Below are positions 18,429-27,673 of a DNA stretch of 60,549 bases, piece after piece. The first letter of the stretch is position 1, and each line of letters opens with the position of its first letter. Made by a program: the position numbers and the translations under genes. The notes under the pieces were generated by a model that was not told where the DNA came from, made no database searches, and saw only the letters and a list, made by a program, of their open reading frames with translations. The stretch comes from Verrucomicrobiota bacterium (GTDB lineage Bacteria > Verrucomicrobiota > Verrucomicrobiia > Limisphaerales > UBA9464), in assembly GCA_016871615.1 (NCBI GenBank), contig VHCX01000016.1, positions 1 through 60,549 on the forward strand, read 5' to 3'.

Positions 18429-19672
18429 CAGGCGGCCCCTCCGGAACGGGTCGTCGGGGTATCGATGGAGGCCCGGTGGAAGGCCTGCTCCAGGACGTCG
18501 ACATCGGCCTCGGTGTGGGCGGCACTGAAGGTGAGGCGCAGGCGGGCCGCACCCCGGGCTACCGTCGGATGCCGGATGGCGGGCACCCAGACGCCGGCGG
18601 CCTTCAAGCGCTCCGCCAGGGCCACGGCCACGGCCTCGTCCCCCACGATCACGGGCCGGATGTGGCCGACGGAGCCTTCCGGCGGCACGGAATCCGCCGG
18701 TTCCTGGAACGCGCGGGTGACCCCACGGGCCCCGGCGGCCGCGATCCACCGCAAGCGCGCGCGCGCCTCGTCGCCCTCCCGGGTGACCAGCAGGCCGAGG
18801 GCGGCGGTCGCGGCGGCGGCGGCGGCGGGGACCGGAGCCGTGGAGAAGATGAAACTCCGGGCGCGGTTCACCAAGAGGTCGATCAATGCCCGCGATCCGG
18901 CGATGAATCCGCCGGAAGCCCCCAGCGCCTTGCCGAGGGTTCCCATGCGGACCTCGATCCTCTCCCCCAATCCCAGTTCCGCCGCCAGGCCCCGCCCCTC
19001 CGGGCCCAGGACCCCGGTGCTGTGGGCTTCGTCGAGCATCAGCCAGGCCCCGTGGCGCTCCTTGAGTTCGACCAGTCCGGCCAACGGCACGGAATCGCCG
19101 TCCATGGAGAACACCCCCTCGGTGACGACCAGGACCCGCGGTCCGCCGGATGCGTCGCGCGGCAGGCCAGAGGCCCATCGGAGGATGCGCTCCAGGTCGT
19201 CGAGGTCGTTGTGGCGGAACACCCGCAGCTTCGCGCCCGAGAGCCGCGCCGCGTCCACGCAGCAGGCATGCGCCAGGCGGTCGACGACCACCACATCGCC
19301 CGGACCCACCAGGGCCGGGATGACGCCCGTGGCTGCGGCATGGCCCGTAGCGAAGCCCAGCGCGGACTCGGTCCGGAGGAACTCGGCGAGCGTTTCCTCG
19401 AGATGGTGATGCACCGCCAGGGATCCGCTGATGAGCCGGGAGGCGGCCGAACCGGCCCCCCAGTCGCGGACGGCCCGCGCGCCGGCTTCCATGACGGCGG
19501 GATGCAACGAGAACCCCAGGTAATCGTTGCCCGCGAAGGAAACCAACCGGTGCCGGCCGGCCTCCAGCACCGAGGCCGAGCGATTGTCCACGGGCCTGAG
19601 CGAACGCCAGAGCCCTTGCGCACGCACCGCCTCCAGGCGCTGGCGCAGGGTCTCCTCGAACGATCCGGACAT
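18428..19672 (-). CDS. bioF: 8-amino-7-oxononanoate synthase BioF
   Basis: PLP-dependent alpha-oxoamine synthase that condenses a pimeloyl thioester with alanine. The 414-residue product shows [10 protein letters not shown] near the N-terminus, the [12 protein letters not shown] motif (212-223) and the lysine K248 in [13 protein letters not shown]. It overlaps bioA by one base and follows the SDR gene by 32 bases. Other alpha-oxoamine synthases (KBL, ALAS) share these motifs; adjacency to bioA makes BioF the best call. Confidence 0.93.
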   Translation of the reverse strand: MSGSFEETLRQRLEAVRAQGLWRSLRPVDNRSASVLEAGRHRLVSFAGNDYLGFSLHPAVMEAGARAVRDWGAGSAASRLISGSLAVHHHLEETLAEFLRTESALGFATGHAAATGVIPALVGPGDVVVVDRLAHACCVDAARLSGAKLRVFRHNDLDDLERILRWASGLPRDASGGPRVLVVTEGVFSMDGDSVPLAGLVELKERHGAWLMLDEAHSTGVLGPEGRGLAAELGLGERIEVRMGTLGKALGASGGFIAGSRALIDLLVNRARSFIFSTAPVPAAAAAATAALGLLVTREGDEARARLRWIAAAGARGVTRAFQEPADSVPPEGSVGHIRPVIVGDEAVAVALAERLKAAGVWVPAIRHPTVARGAARLRLTFSAAHTEADVDVLEQAFHRASIDTPTTRSGGAA

Positions 19673-19704
19673 GGAGGAAGGATGCCCGAGCCACCCCGGC
19701 CGGG

Positions 19705-20424
19705 TCACGACCAACGATGGATTCGGCTGTCGAGGGCGAAGAGCTGGCCGGAGATGTTGCCGGTGGTCAGCAGGAAGGCGATGAACCGGGCGACCTCGGC
19801 CGGGTCGTTGATGCGGCCCAGCAGGTTGGCCTCGGCGTAGGACCGCATCACCGCAGGCTCGAGTGCGGCCGTCATCGCCGTGGGCAGGACTCCCGGCAGG
19901 ACTCCGTTGACCCGGACATTCCGCGCACCGAATTCGCGGGCCCACGAGAGCAGCAGGCCGCTCAGGGACGCCTTGGAGGCCGCATAGGCCACCTGGCCGG
20001 CCGAGCCCGCCTGGCCCGCATGGCTGCCGATGCCGATCCAATGGCCGCCGCCTTGGGCCGCCAGGTGCGGAAGGGTCGCGCGGCCGAGGTGACGCGCCCC
20101 GTCGACATTCACCGCGAAGACCGCCTCCCAGTCGTCCAGAGACTGGCGCGCCACGAGGGCGTCCCGGGTGATGCTGGCCGCGTGGATGACCGCGTCGATC
20201 CGACCCCACCGGGCCAGGGCCAACTCGGCGGCGGCGCTGCAGGAATCCAGGCAGGTCACATCGAGAACCACGGCCTCGCACCCCTCGGGCAAGGGCGGCA
20301 AGGGCGTCTCATGCCACCCGGCGAGGACCCGGTGACCCGCCCCGGCCAACTCGGCCAACAGGGCCTGGCCCAGGCCCCCGGCGGCCCCGCTGAGGAGGAT
20401 GACCTGCGACGGAACGCGATTCAT
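19705..20424 (-). CDS. short-chain dehydrogenase/reductase, FabG-like
   Basis: NAD(P)-dependent oxidoreductase of the classical SDR family, 239 residues. The cofactor motif SGAAGGLG (12-19), the HAAS motif (81-84) and the S134-Y147-K151 triad (YAASK) are all present. ATG 20424 overlaps the stop of the amidohydrolase gene as ATGA, and bioF follows after 32 bases, so the gene sits in a tightly packed unit ending in bioF-bioA. It could supply a 3-oxoacyl-ACP reductase step for the pimeloyl precursor; this is an inference from position only. Confidence 0.87.
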   Translation of the reverse strand: MNRVPSQVILLSGAAGGLGQALLAELAGAGHRVLAGWHETPLPPLPEGCEAVVLDVTCLDSCSAAAELALARWGRIDAVIHAASITRDALVARQSLDDWEAVFAVNVDGARHLGRATLPHLAAQGGGHWIGIGSHAGQAGSAGQVAYAASKASLSGLLLSWAREFGARNVRVNGVLPGVLPTAMTAALEPAVMRSYAEANLLGRINDPAEVARFIAFLLTTGNISGQLFALDSRIHRWS

Positions 20425-21728
20425 GGGCTCGGGGTCGAACGGGGATCGTGAACGGAACCCGACAGGAGGGAATCCCATCCGGGAGCGATCCACTCCCAGC
20501 GGCCACCGATCAGGGTGGCGGCGACCGGGCCGCGGTGGTGGACGAGCGCCTCCTCCACCGTGCCCGTGGAACCCGCATGCGGGAGGACCAGCAGGTCGGC
20601 CAAGGCCCCGGTGTTCAACTCACCGAGGACCGACTTCAACCCCAGCGCCCGCGCCGGTTGGACGGTCACCTCGGTCAGCATGCGACGGGGCGACAGGCCC
20701 GGGTCGGCCGCGGCCAAGGCGCGCAGTTCGTCGAGCAACGACAGCACGGGCGGCCCCTCGCGGGAGGCCTTCGTGGAGCCCAGGCTGTCGGTGGCGATGC
20801 AGATCGGCACGCCGGCCTCGGTGAGTTCCTCGCGCGGGAACCGGGGATGGCCGAAGTAGGCGTGGGACCTCGGGCAATGCACGACGCTCGCGCCCCGGGC
20901 GGCCAGGCGCCAGGCATCCTCTCCCCACAGGCGGTTCACATGCACGGCCAGGAGGGGCGAGCCCAGCAATCCGTGCCGGTCGACATGCTGGACGGGCGAA
21001 CCGAGCCCGCAGTCGTCGCAAGGACGCTGGGGCTCCAGCCAGGAAAAGAGCGATCCTCGCCGGTACATGAACATGTCGAACTCGGGGTCGGATTCCGCGA
21101 CATGGCAGGTGACCCGCCATCCCTCCCGCCGGGCGACGGCGGCCACGGCGCGCAGGAGTTCCGGCGAGGTGGAATAGGGCGCATGCGGCGAGAGCCCGAC
21201 CCCGCCCCGGTTCGGAGGCAGACCCTTCAGGACCTCCATGGCCTCGCCCAGGATGCGCTCCGGTTCGCGGCCCGAACGGATGCCGGTCATCTCGAGGAAC
21301 GAGAAGATGCGCAGCGGGGTGCCCGCCCGGAGGCCCGCCAACTGGTGGGCCCGGGTCTCGATGTTGGCGACCGTCGTGGTCCCGCTCTCCAATTGCTGTC
21401 GGGCCCCGAGCCGCCACGAGGCCTCGAACTCGGCGTCGGTCCACTGGGACTTCAGCGTGAGGATGCCCTTGATCCAGTCGGGGAACTCGCGCGGCGGGAC
21501 CAGCAGGCCCGCCATGGCCGTGTAGTCGAGGTGGGCGTGGGCATTGACGAGGCCCGGGAACACGGCCACCTCGCCCAGGTCCACCACCGGGCCGGCGTCG
21601 GGACCGGCCATCCCGCGGATTTCCGACCAAGGACCGACGGCCCGGATCCGCGCCCCGGAGATCCACACCGCGCCGTCGGAGACGGGCGGTGAGATCACCG
21701 GGACGACGGTTCTGGCTCGCAAGATCAA
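20421..21728 (-). CDS. metal-dependent amidohydrolase (cytosine deaminase/chlorohydrolase-like)
   Basis: Predicted cytoplasmic hydrolase or deaminase of the TRZ/ATZ-SAH deaminase group, 435 residues. Metal ligands are visible: H64 and H66 in NAHAHLDY, a histidine in TCHVAES, another in AVHVN, and the aspartate in CIATDSLGS. The family includes guanine, S-adenosylhomocysteine and aminofutalosine deaminases; I cannot choose between them. The start appears to be TTG 21728, four bases past the hpf stop codon, because no ATG or GTG exists near the N-terminal beta strand. The stop overlaps the SDR start. An unusual CDDCGLG stretch lies near the middle. Confidence 0.85.
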   Translation of the reverse strand: MILRARTVVPVISPPVSDGAVWISGARIRAVGPWSEIRGMAGPDAGPVVDLGEVAVFPGLVNAHAHLDYTAMAGLLVPPREFPDWIKGILTLKSQWTDAEFEASWRLGARQQLESGTTTVANIETRAHQLAGLRAGTPLRIFSFLEMTGIRSGREPERILGEAMEVLKGLPPNRGGVGLSPHAPYSTSPELLRAVAAVARREGWRVTCHVAESDPEFDMFMYRRGSLFSWLEPQRPCDDCGLGSPVQHVDRHGLLGSPLLAVHVNRLWGEDAWRLAARGASVVHCPRSHAYFGHPRFPREELTEAGVPICIATDSLGSTKASREGPPVLSLLDELRALAAADPGLSPRRMLTEVTVQPARALGLKSVLGELNTGALADLLVLPHAGSTGTVEEALVHHRGPVAATLIGGRWEWIAPGWDSLLSGSVHDPRSTPSP

Positions 21729-21732
21729 TGGA

Positions 21733-22089
21733 TCAGGCGGGCTCGACGCGACGGCGTTCCTTGAGCCGGGCCGCCTGCTTGTGCGTCTTGGCCTTGACCT
21801 TGCTGTGGCGTGAGCGGAGCTGCTGCTGGAGTTTCTTCACCGCCAGATCGATCGCGGCATACAGGTCGGACTCCCGGTCCTCGGCGAAGAGGTCGTTGCC
21901 CCGGACGCCGATGCGGATCCCGCACTTGTACTGCTTCTCGGGCGAATGGGCCACATGGTCCCGCTCAAGGGTGACCCGCGCATCGATGAGCCAGCGATCG
22001 ATGTGCTCCAGCTTGTCGATCTGCTGGAGCACGTGCTGCTCGATGGCGTCGGTCAGGGTGACGTTGTGGGTCGCGAGAATGAACTTCAT
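21733..22089 (-). CDS. hpf: ribosome hibernation promoting factor (short HPF/RaiA type)
   Basis: Small cytoplasmic protein that binds the decoding region of idle 30S subunits. The 118-residue product shows the family fold cues: N-terminal beta strand MKFILATHNV, helix TDAIEQHVLQQIDKLE, then DLFAEDRESDLYAAIDLAVKKLQQQL, followed by a basic Lys/Arg-rich tail. It lacks the C-terminal dimerisation domain of long HPF, so it belongs to the short type. It lies between the RND pump gene and the amidohydrolase gene; the latter starts four bases after its stop. Confidence 0.92.
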   Translation of the reverse strand: MKFILATHNVTLTDAIEQHVLQQIDKLEHIDRWLIDARVTLERDHVAHSPEKQYKCGIRIGVRGNDLFAEDRESDLYAAIDLAVKKLQQQLRSRHSKVKAKTHKQAARLKERRRVEPA

Positions 22090-22181
22090 GCCGCAGGCAA
22101 CGTGACGCACGGGTGGAGGGTTTTCAACCCGGCCCTTGAGCCGCAGGGCCTGCCGGGCCTGCCGGGCAGGATCCCCCGGGG

Positions 22182-25100
22182 CTAGCCTGGTTCCGCGGAG
22201 GGCGCCTCCCGCTCGAACCACCCGTACAGCACCGGCAGCACGATCAGCGTCAGCAGGGTGGAACTGAGGATGCCCCCGATGACCACCGTGGCCAGCGGGC
22301 GTTGCACCTCGGCCCCGGGACCGGTGGCCACCGCCGTCGGCACGAAGCCAAGCGAGGCGACCATCGCGGTCATGAGCACCGGCCGCAGGCGGCTTACCGC
22401 GCCGGACAGGACCGCCTCGAGCACTCGGGAGCCCTCCTCGCGGAGCCGGTTGAAACAACTGACCATGACCATGCCGTTGAGCACGGCCACGCCGCTCAGG
22501 GCGATGAATCCGATCGCCGCCGTGATGCTGAAGGGCATGCCACGGAGCCACAGCGCAAACACCCCGCCGGTCACCGCCAGGGGAATCCCCGAATAGATGA
22601 GGAGCGCCTGGCGCAGGCTGCCGAAGGCCATGAAGACGATCCCGAAGATCAGGAGCAACGTGGAGGGCACGACGATCATCAGGCGCGCACGGGCCTCCTG
22701 GAGGCGCTTGAACTGCCCGCCGAACTCGATGACGTAGCCGTCCGGCAGGGTGATCTTCTCCTGCAGGATGCCTTGCGCCCTGCGCACCCAGCCCTCGATG
22801 TCGGAGGTGTTCAGGTTGACCATCAAGGCCACGCGGCGCCGACCGCTCTCGTGGCGGATGGGCTGGACCGACTCGATCGTGGCCAGTTCGGCCACCCGGC
22901 CCAGCGGCACCAGGCCAGAGTTCCCGACCCGCACAGACAGCGACAGGATCTGGCGCTCATCGTTGCGCAGGTCGCCGCGCAACCGCACCACGATCTCATC
23001 GGTGTGGGTGCCGTGGGAAAACTGCCCGACCTCCTGCCCGGCCAGCGCGGTCGAGACCGCCTCGTTCAAGGCGGCGGCCGACAGATTGCGGGTCAGCAGG
23101 GCCTCGCGGCGGGGAGTGAGGGTGACCATCGAACTGCGGCCGGCCGTCTCGTGCTCGATCTCATCGTGACCGGGCAGCGGCTCGAGCAGTTCCTTGATCT
23201 GTGCGGCGATGGCGTCGAGCCGGTCGAAGTCGTTGCCGAACACCTTGATGGACAAGTCGGCCCGGACGCCCTCGAGCATCTCGTTGAACCGCATCGCGAT
23301 GGGCTGGGAGGCGATGGCCGTGGTGTTCGTCAGTTCCGTCTCAATCTCCTTCCGGATCAGATCGACCAGTTCGTCCTTGGTCGCAGGCCGGCCGTAGATC
23401 TTGCGCCAGGAGTCCCTCGGCGCGTAGCTCAGGTAGAAGTCGGCCTCGTTGGGGGCCATGGGGTCGGTGGCCACCTCGGCGGTGCCGATCCGCGAGAAGA
23501 TGTGGGTGACCTCCGGGAATCGGGAGCGGATGAGCCGGTCGGTCTTCACCTGGTCCCTCACCGAGTCGTCGATGTCCTGACCCACGGGCCGGAACAGCGC
23601 GAAGGTGGTGGACCCCTCGTCGAGGGTCGGGACGAACTCGGCCCCGAGCCTCAGGAAGAGCGCCACCGACGCCCCGAAGAGCAGCACCGCCCCGGCGGCG
23701 ACCCAGCCCCGGCCGGCGATACCCAACCTCAGGGCGCGGGAGTAGCCCCGCTGCAACCAGCGCATCAGGGCGTTCTCGGTCTCGCTCACCGAGCCCCCCA
23801 GGAAGAACGAGGCCAGGACCGGCATGAGCGTCATGGCCAGGCCCAGCGCCCCGCCCAAGGCCACCATGACCGTGAGGGCCATCGGCCGGAACATCTTACC
23901 CTCGACACCGGTGAGCGACAGGATGGGCAGGTAGACGAGGGTAATGATGAGCACGCCGAAGAACACCGGCGCCCCGACCTCCTTGGCGGCCGCGAGCACC
24001 GCCCGGTGCCGCTCCTCGACCGTGAGCACCCGGCCCAGCTGATGTTGCCGGTGGGCCAGCTGGCGGACGACGTTCTCCACGATCACCACCGCGCCATCGA
24101 CGATGAGCCCGAAGTCCACGGCCCCGAGGCTCATCAGGTTGCCGGAGATCCCCAGGCGGGACATCCCAATGATCGCGCAGAGGAACGACAGCGGGATCGC
24201 GCAGGCCACGATGAGCGCCGCACGGAGATTGCCCAGCAGCAGCAGGAGCACCACGACCACCAGGACCGCGCCCTCGGACAAATTGCGCTTCACGGTGCCG
24301 ACGGTGCGATCGACGAGATTGGACCGGTCGTACACCACCCGGACCTCGACGCCCCGGGGCAGGCGTTCCTGCAGTTCCGCGATCCGGAGCCCGACGCGAT
24401 GGGCGACGATGCGGCTGTTCTCGCCCATGAGCATCATCACGGTGCCCAGCACGGTCTCCTCGCCATTCTCGGTGGCGGCGCCGGTGCGGGGCGCGGCATC
24501 GATGCGGACCTCGGCGAGATCCCGGACCCTCAGGGGCTGGACCGCCGCGGCGTACTTCACCGGCAGGTTGCCGATCTCCTCCAGCGAGGTGGGCTTGGTT
24601 GCGGCCCGGAAGACCAGCTGCCGGCCCCCGCGATGGATGACCCCGCCGCCGGTGTTCTCGGTGTTGCGGCGGACGGTCTCGGCCAGCTCGGTGAAGGTGA
24701 GGTTGGCCTCGCGCAGCTTCTCCGGGTCGGGCTGGATGACGATCTGCCGACTGAAGCCTCCGATCGTGTTGATCTCGGCGACCCCCGGCGTGGATCGCAG
24801 GAACGGCTTGGCGATGTATTCCTGGGTCTCCTCGAGTTCCAGCAGTCGCTGGAAGGCGTCGGACGGACGGTTGGTGGCGTCGGCCCTCCAGGCCAGCGTG
24901 TAGTAGAAGATCTCTCCCAGCCCGGTGGAGATCGGGGCCAGGGCCGGATCGGCCCCGGCCGGCAGGTGATCCCGCACCGACTGGATGCGCTCAGTCACCA
25001 ACTGGCGGCAACGGTACACATCCACCCCGTCGTCGAACTGGAGGGTGACCTGCGACAACCCGTACTTGGTCAGCGAGCGCAGCTCATGCAACTGGGGCAG

Positions 25101-25325
25101 ACCGGCCAGCTCCTGTTCCAGCACGCGGGTCACCAGCACCTCGGCCTCCTCGGGGGCGAGGGCCGGCACCCGGGTGTTGATCTGGACTTGCGGCTGGGTG
25201 ATGTCCGGCACCGCGTCGATGGGCAGCTCGCGCGCCGACCAAAGGCCTGCGGCCAGCAGGGCGGCGGTCGCCAGCAATACGACCGCCCGCTGGCGCAGGG
25301 AGAATTCCAGGAGGCGCTCGATCAT
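22182..25325 (-). CDS. heavy-metal efflux RND pump, CzcA/CusA family
   Basis: Proton-driven inner-membrane pump that exports metal ions through an outer-membrane channel. The 1047-residue product has the expected two sets of six membrane segments and two large periplasmic domains. The HME-family motif DFGLIVDGAVVIVENV in TM4 carries the acidic residues used for proton relay (D, D and E). The N-terminal PDITQPQVQINT is also typical. Sequence alone does not settle whether the ion is Cu/Ag or Zn/Co/Ni/Cd. ATG 25325 overlaps the stop of the upstream outer-membrane gene as ATGA. No periplasmic adaptor (CzcB/CusB) gene is next to it. Confidence 0.95.
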   Translation of the reverse strand: MIERLLEFSLRQRAVVLLATAALLAAGLWSARELPIDAVPDITQPQVQINTRVPALAPEEAEVLVTRVLEQELAGLPQLHELRSLTKYGLSQVTLQFDDGVDVYRCRQLVTERIQSVRDHLPAGADPALAPISTGLGEIFYYTLAWRADATNRPSDAFQRLLELEETQEYIAKPFLRSTPGVAEINTIGGFSRQIVIQPDPEKLREANLTFTELAETVRRNTENTGGGVIHRGGRQLVFRAATKPTSLEEIGNLPVKYAAAVQPLRVRDLAEVRIDAAPRTGAATENGEETVLGTVMMLMGENSRIVAHRVGLRIAELQERLPRGVEVRVVYDRSNLVDRTVGTVKRNLSEGAVLVVVVLLLLLGNLRAALIVACAIPLSFLCAIIGMSRLGISGNLMSLGAVDFGLIVDGAVVIVENVVRQLAHRQHQLGRVLTVEERHRAVLAAAKEVGAPVFFGVLIITLVYLPILSLTGVEGKMFRPMALTVMVALGGALGLAMTLMPVLASFFLGGSVSETENALMRWLQRGYSRALRLGIAGRGWVAAGAVLLFGASVALFLRLGAEFVPTLDEGSTTFALFRPVGQDIDDSVRDQVKTDRLIRSRFPEVTHIFSRIGTAEVATDPMAPNEADFYLSYAPRDSWRKIYGRPATKDELVDLIRKEIETELTNTTAIASQPIAMRFNEMLEGVRADLSIKVFGNDFDRLDAIAAQIKELLEPLPGHDEIEHETAGRSSMVTLTPRREALLTRNLSAAALNEAVSTALAGQEVGQFSHGTHTDEIVVRLRGDLRNDERQILSLSVRVGNSGLVPLGRVAELATIESVQPIRHESGRRRVALMVNLNTSDIEGWVRRAQGILQEKITLPDGYVIEFGGQFKRLQEARARLMIVVPSTLLLIFGIVFMAFGSLRQALLIYSGIPLAVTGGVFALWLRGMPFSITAAIGFIALSGVAVLNGMVMVSCFNRLREEGSRVLEAVLSGAVSRLRPVLMTAMVASLGFVPTAVATGPGAEVQRPLATVVIGGILSSTLLTLIVLPVLYGWFEREAPSAEPG

Positions 25326-26689
25326 GGCCGCACCGGTTGAGGGTTGGAGGGCGAAGCCGAGGAAGCTCCGGAGAAGGTCGCGGCAGGACGGGCCAGGCTC
25401 AACCCGGTGGCCTGCTCCAATTCGAGCAACGCGCCCAAGGCCTCGCGGCGGGTGTCGAGGTGGGCCTCCACCGCGTCGAGGTACTGCTTCTGGAGCTCGA
25501 CGTAGGTCGTGGCCGGCACCGCTCCCAGCCGGTAATGCCGGTCGGCCAGCTCGGCCGCCGACTCGAACTGGGCCACCACGTCCGGGCGCCAGCGGGACAA
25601 CTCGGCGAGCCGGGAATCGTATCCCCGGGCGGCGGTGACCACCCGGCGTTCCACCTCACGCCGGGCGGCGGCCAGAAGCGCCTCGGCCTGCTTCTGGCGC
25701 GCCTCGGCGGCGGCGATGTTGGCCGTGCGCGGCTGCCACAGCGGCAGTGGGAAGGACACGCCCACGCCGACGATGCGGTCGAGGGTGCTGCCGTCCTGGC
25801 CCATGGTCATCGGGCCGACCTCGAAGGCGGGCCACCGTTCATGGCGGGCCAGGTCCACCCGGAACCCCTGCTGCACCAGTTCGGCGGTGCGCGTCCGCAG
25901 GTCGAAGTGGTTGGTGTTGGCCGCGGCCATCAACCGGTCCAGCGGCGGACGTTCGGGCAATTCCGGCGACAGGCCCTTCACCCGCAACGGTGCCTCCAGG
26001 GCCGAGCCCCGGAGCAGGTTCAACCGCACCCGCTCGGCCTCCACCGCGAGGGCGAATTCGGAGGCCCTGCGGCGCAGGGTCAATTCGGTCGCCTCGAGGA
26101 TGCGCACCTCGAGCTGGGGCGCGATGCCGGCGGGATCGCGCTGGACGAGCACTTCGCGGAGGGCCCGGAAGCGGTCCGCGACGGCCTGGGCCACCCGGGC
26201 CTTCTCCTCGGCACCGGCCAGCCCGGAGGCGTTCTCCCGGACCTTGCCCGCCAATTCGCGGCGGAAGGCCTCGAGGCCGAGCGTCGCGAGGGCGACATCC
26301 TGGTTGGCGATGGCCTTGCGCAGCCCCAGGCGGCCGGGCCATTCGAAGCTCTGGCGGACCGAGGCCACCCACATGGCGCCTTCCCCGGCGAGGGACTGGT
26401 CCAGGTTCCTGCTGCGGATTTGCCCGGCCTGGAATTCGGCCTTGGGCAGATCCAGGCGGCCTGCCAGGCGACGGGCGGCCTGGGCCCCCTCCAACTGGGA
26501 CTGGTAGAAGCCCAGTTCGGCATTGTGGCCGAGCGCCTCCGCGACCAACGCCTCCGGAGCGAGTGGGGCGACGGGCGTGTCCTCGTTGGTGGCGGCGGCG
26601 GCGCCGACGACGACGAGGGGAAGGGCCAGGGCCAAGGAGGCGCTGATCCCGGCCAGGGGACGGAATGGATGAGATGGAAAGGGGTGCAT
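25322..26689 (-). CDS. TolC/CzcC-like outer-membrane efflux protein
   Basis: Outer-membrane channel of a tripartite efflux system, 455 residues. A signal peptide ending near AAAAT (residues 15-34) is followed by the long alpha-helical repeats of the OEP family (for example QKQAEALLAAARREVERRV and the repeated helices ending in ALLELEQATG). No lipobox is visible. It overlaps the RND pump gene by four bases, so the two are coupled. The gene starts at ATG 26689; 189 bases upstream ends a small membrane protein on the same strand. Confidence 0.88.
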   Translation of the reverse strand: MHPFPSHPFRPLAGISASLALALPLVVVGAAAATNEDTPVAPLAPEALVAEALGHNAELGFYQSQLEGAQAARRLAGRLDLPKAEFQAGQIRSRNLDQSLAGEGAMWVASVRQSFEWPGRLGLRKAIANQDVALATLGLEAFRRELAGKVRENASGLAGAEEKARVAQAVADRFRALREVLVQRDPAGIAPQLEVRILEATELTLRRRASEFALAVEAERVRLNLLRGSALEAPLRVKGLSPELPERPPLDRLMAAANTNHFDLRTRTAELVQQGFRVDLARHERWPAFEVGPMTMGQDGSTLDRIVGVGVSFPLPLWQPRTANIAAAEARQKQAEALLAAARREVERRVVTAARGYDSRLAELSRWRPDVVAQFESAAELADRHYRLGAVPATTYVELQKQYLDAVEAHLDTRREALGALLELEQATGLSLARPAATFSGASSASPSNPQPVRP

Positions 26690-26828
26690 GGGATGGACGG
26701 AATTCGGGCATCACCGATCTGGATCAGGCTCCGGTACTTGACTCGGCAGATCGAGTCCGGCAGGGACGACGGATTTCCGGCGGAAAGGAACCCTGGGGGA
26801 ACCGCGCTGGGAAACCGTGGAGGATGAC

Positions 26829-26848
26829 GGGACCGGGAGGGACCGGGC
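26829..26848. repeat. 10-bp GGGACCGGG tandem repeat
   Basis: GGGACCGGGA (26829-26838) is followed directly by GGGACCGGGC (26839-26848). It lies in the 189-base spacer between the small membrane protein and the outer-membrane efflux gene, which otherwise shows no feature I can support. Confidence 0.75.
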
Positions 26849-26878
26849 CCGGGGGGACACGCGTGGGGCCCTGCGGGC

Positions 26879-27391
26879 TCAGCAGCGGAGCACGTGCGTG
26901 CGACGGACGCAAAGGCAGGGGGCCAGGGCCGACTGGATCTCGATCGCGGCCTCCCGCCGCGGCCGGCTCGACGGAACGACCGCCGGCATCGGAACCGGGG
27001 AGGGCACCGAGGCGGCCAGCTTGCGGAGCGTCGAACCGCGGACCGGTGCCTCGCCCGACCGGGCGACCAAGCCCGGATCGCGGTCGAGGTCGATGACGTG
27101 GTCACAGCCCGCGGTCAGCGATTCCGAGGCCATCGAGGTCAGGAGATCGGCGATCCAGTCGTGCGAGTGGATCCGCTCCGGATGACGGGCCGACCGGTCA
27201 TGCCCCAGGATCACGAGGAACCCCCGCTGCCGGGATTCGATGCGGACCGAATGCCCACCGTCGACCACCGCCAGGGCGGCCGTGCAGAGCGTCATGAACC
27301 ACCCCATGCCTCCCAGATAGGCCACCAACGCGAGCACGGCCAGGCAACGGACCCAGGGTCCGCGGTTGGGGGTTTTCCGGCGGCCATCCAC
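26879..27391 (-). CDS. small putative membrane protein upstream of metal efflux genes
   Basis: About 170 residues if translation begins at GTG 27391; the frame stays open further upstream, but that part is low-complexity. One hydrophobic segment (roughly residues 13-38, ending in MTLCTAALAVV) is followed by a soluble part with several potential metal ligands: GHDRSARHPERIHSHD, then GCDHVIDLD, and a C-terminal PCLCVRRTHVLRC. I do not recognise the family. Because it precedes an RND metal-efflux pair on the same strand, a metal-binding or sensing role is possible, but only by position and ligand content. The start codon is uncertain. Confidence 0.5.
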   Translation of the reverse strand: MDGRRKTPNRGPWVRCLAVLALVAYLGGMGWFMTLCTAALAVVDGGHSVRIESRQRGFLVILGHDRSARHPERIHSHDWIADLLTSMASESLTAGCDHVIDLDRDPGLVARSGEAPVRGSTLRKLAASVPSPVPMPAVVPSSRPRREAAIEIQSALAPCLCVRRTHVLRC

Positions 27392-27673
27392 GACAGGGTT
27401 TAGGCTCTTCCTCCTTCCGCACGACCGCAATCCCTCATTTGGCCAGGGATCAACCACCGCCGCCCGGCCCGCGGCCGCGATCGGTCCGAAGCCCTCCCGG
27501 CAGGCGATCCCATTCTCCCCGTCGAAAGATCGCCCAGGATTCTCCTCTTCCCCGGGAGCGTCCCTGCGGCCGCAGGACCAGTCCCGCGATTGGCCACAAG
27601 CCCCAACGTCGCCGGAAACTTGCATCGAGGACATTTCTGGGGCTCAGTTCGCCCTCCGGATTCCGATGCAACC

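Noticed and set aside
22302-25340. Plus-strand open frame of about 1000 codons opposite the RND pump
   Set aside because: Antisense shadow of the pump; the product is a His/Gln/Asp/Gly-rich string without any fold signature.
27392-27673. A yybP-ykoY manganese riboswitch ahead of the TerC-family gene
   Set aside because: The conserved riboswitch blocks could not be found on the plus strand, although such a site is known for related genes.
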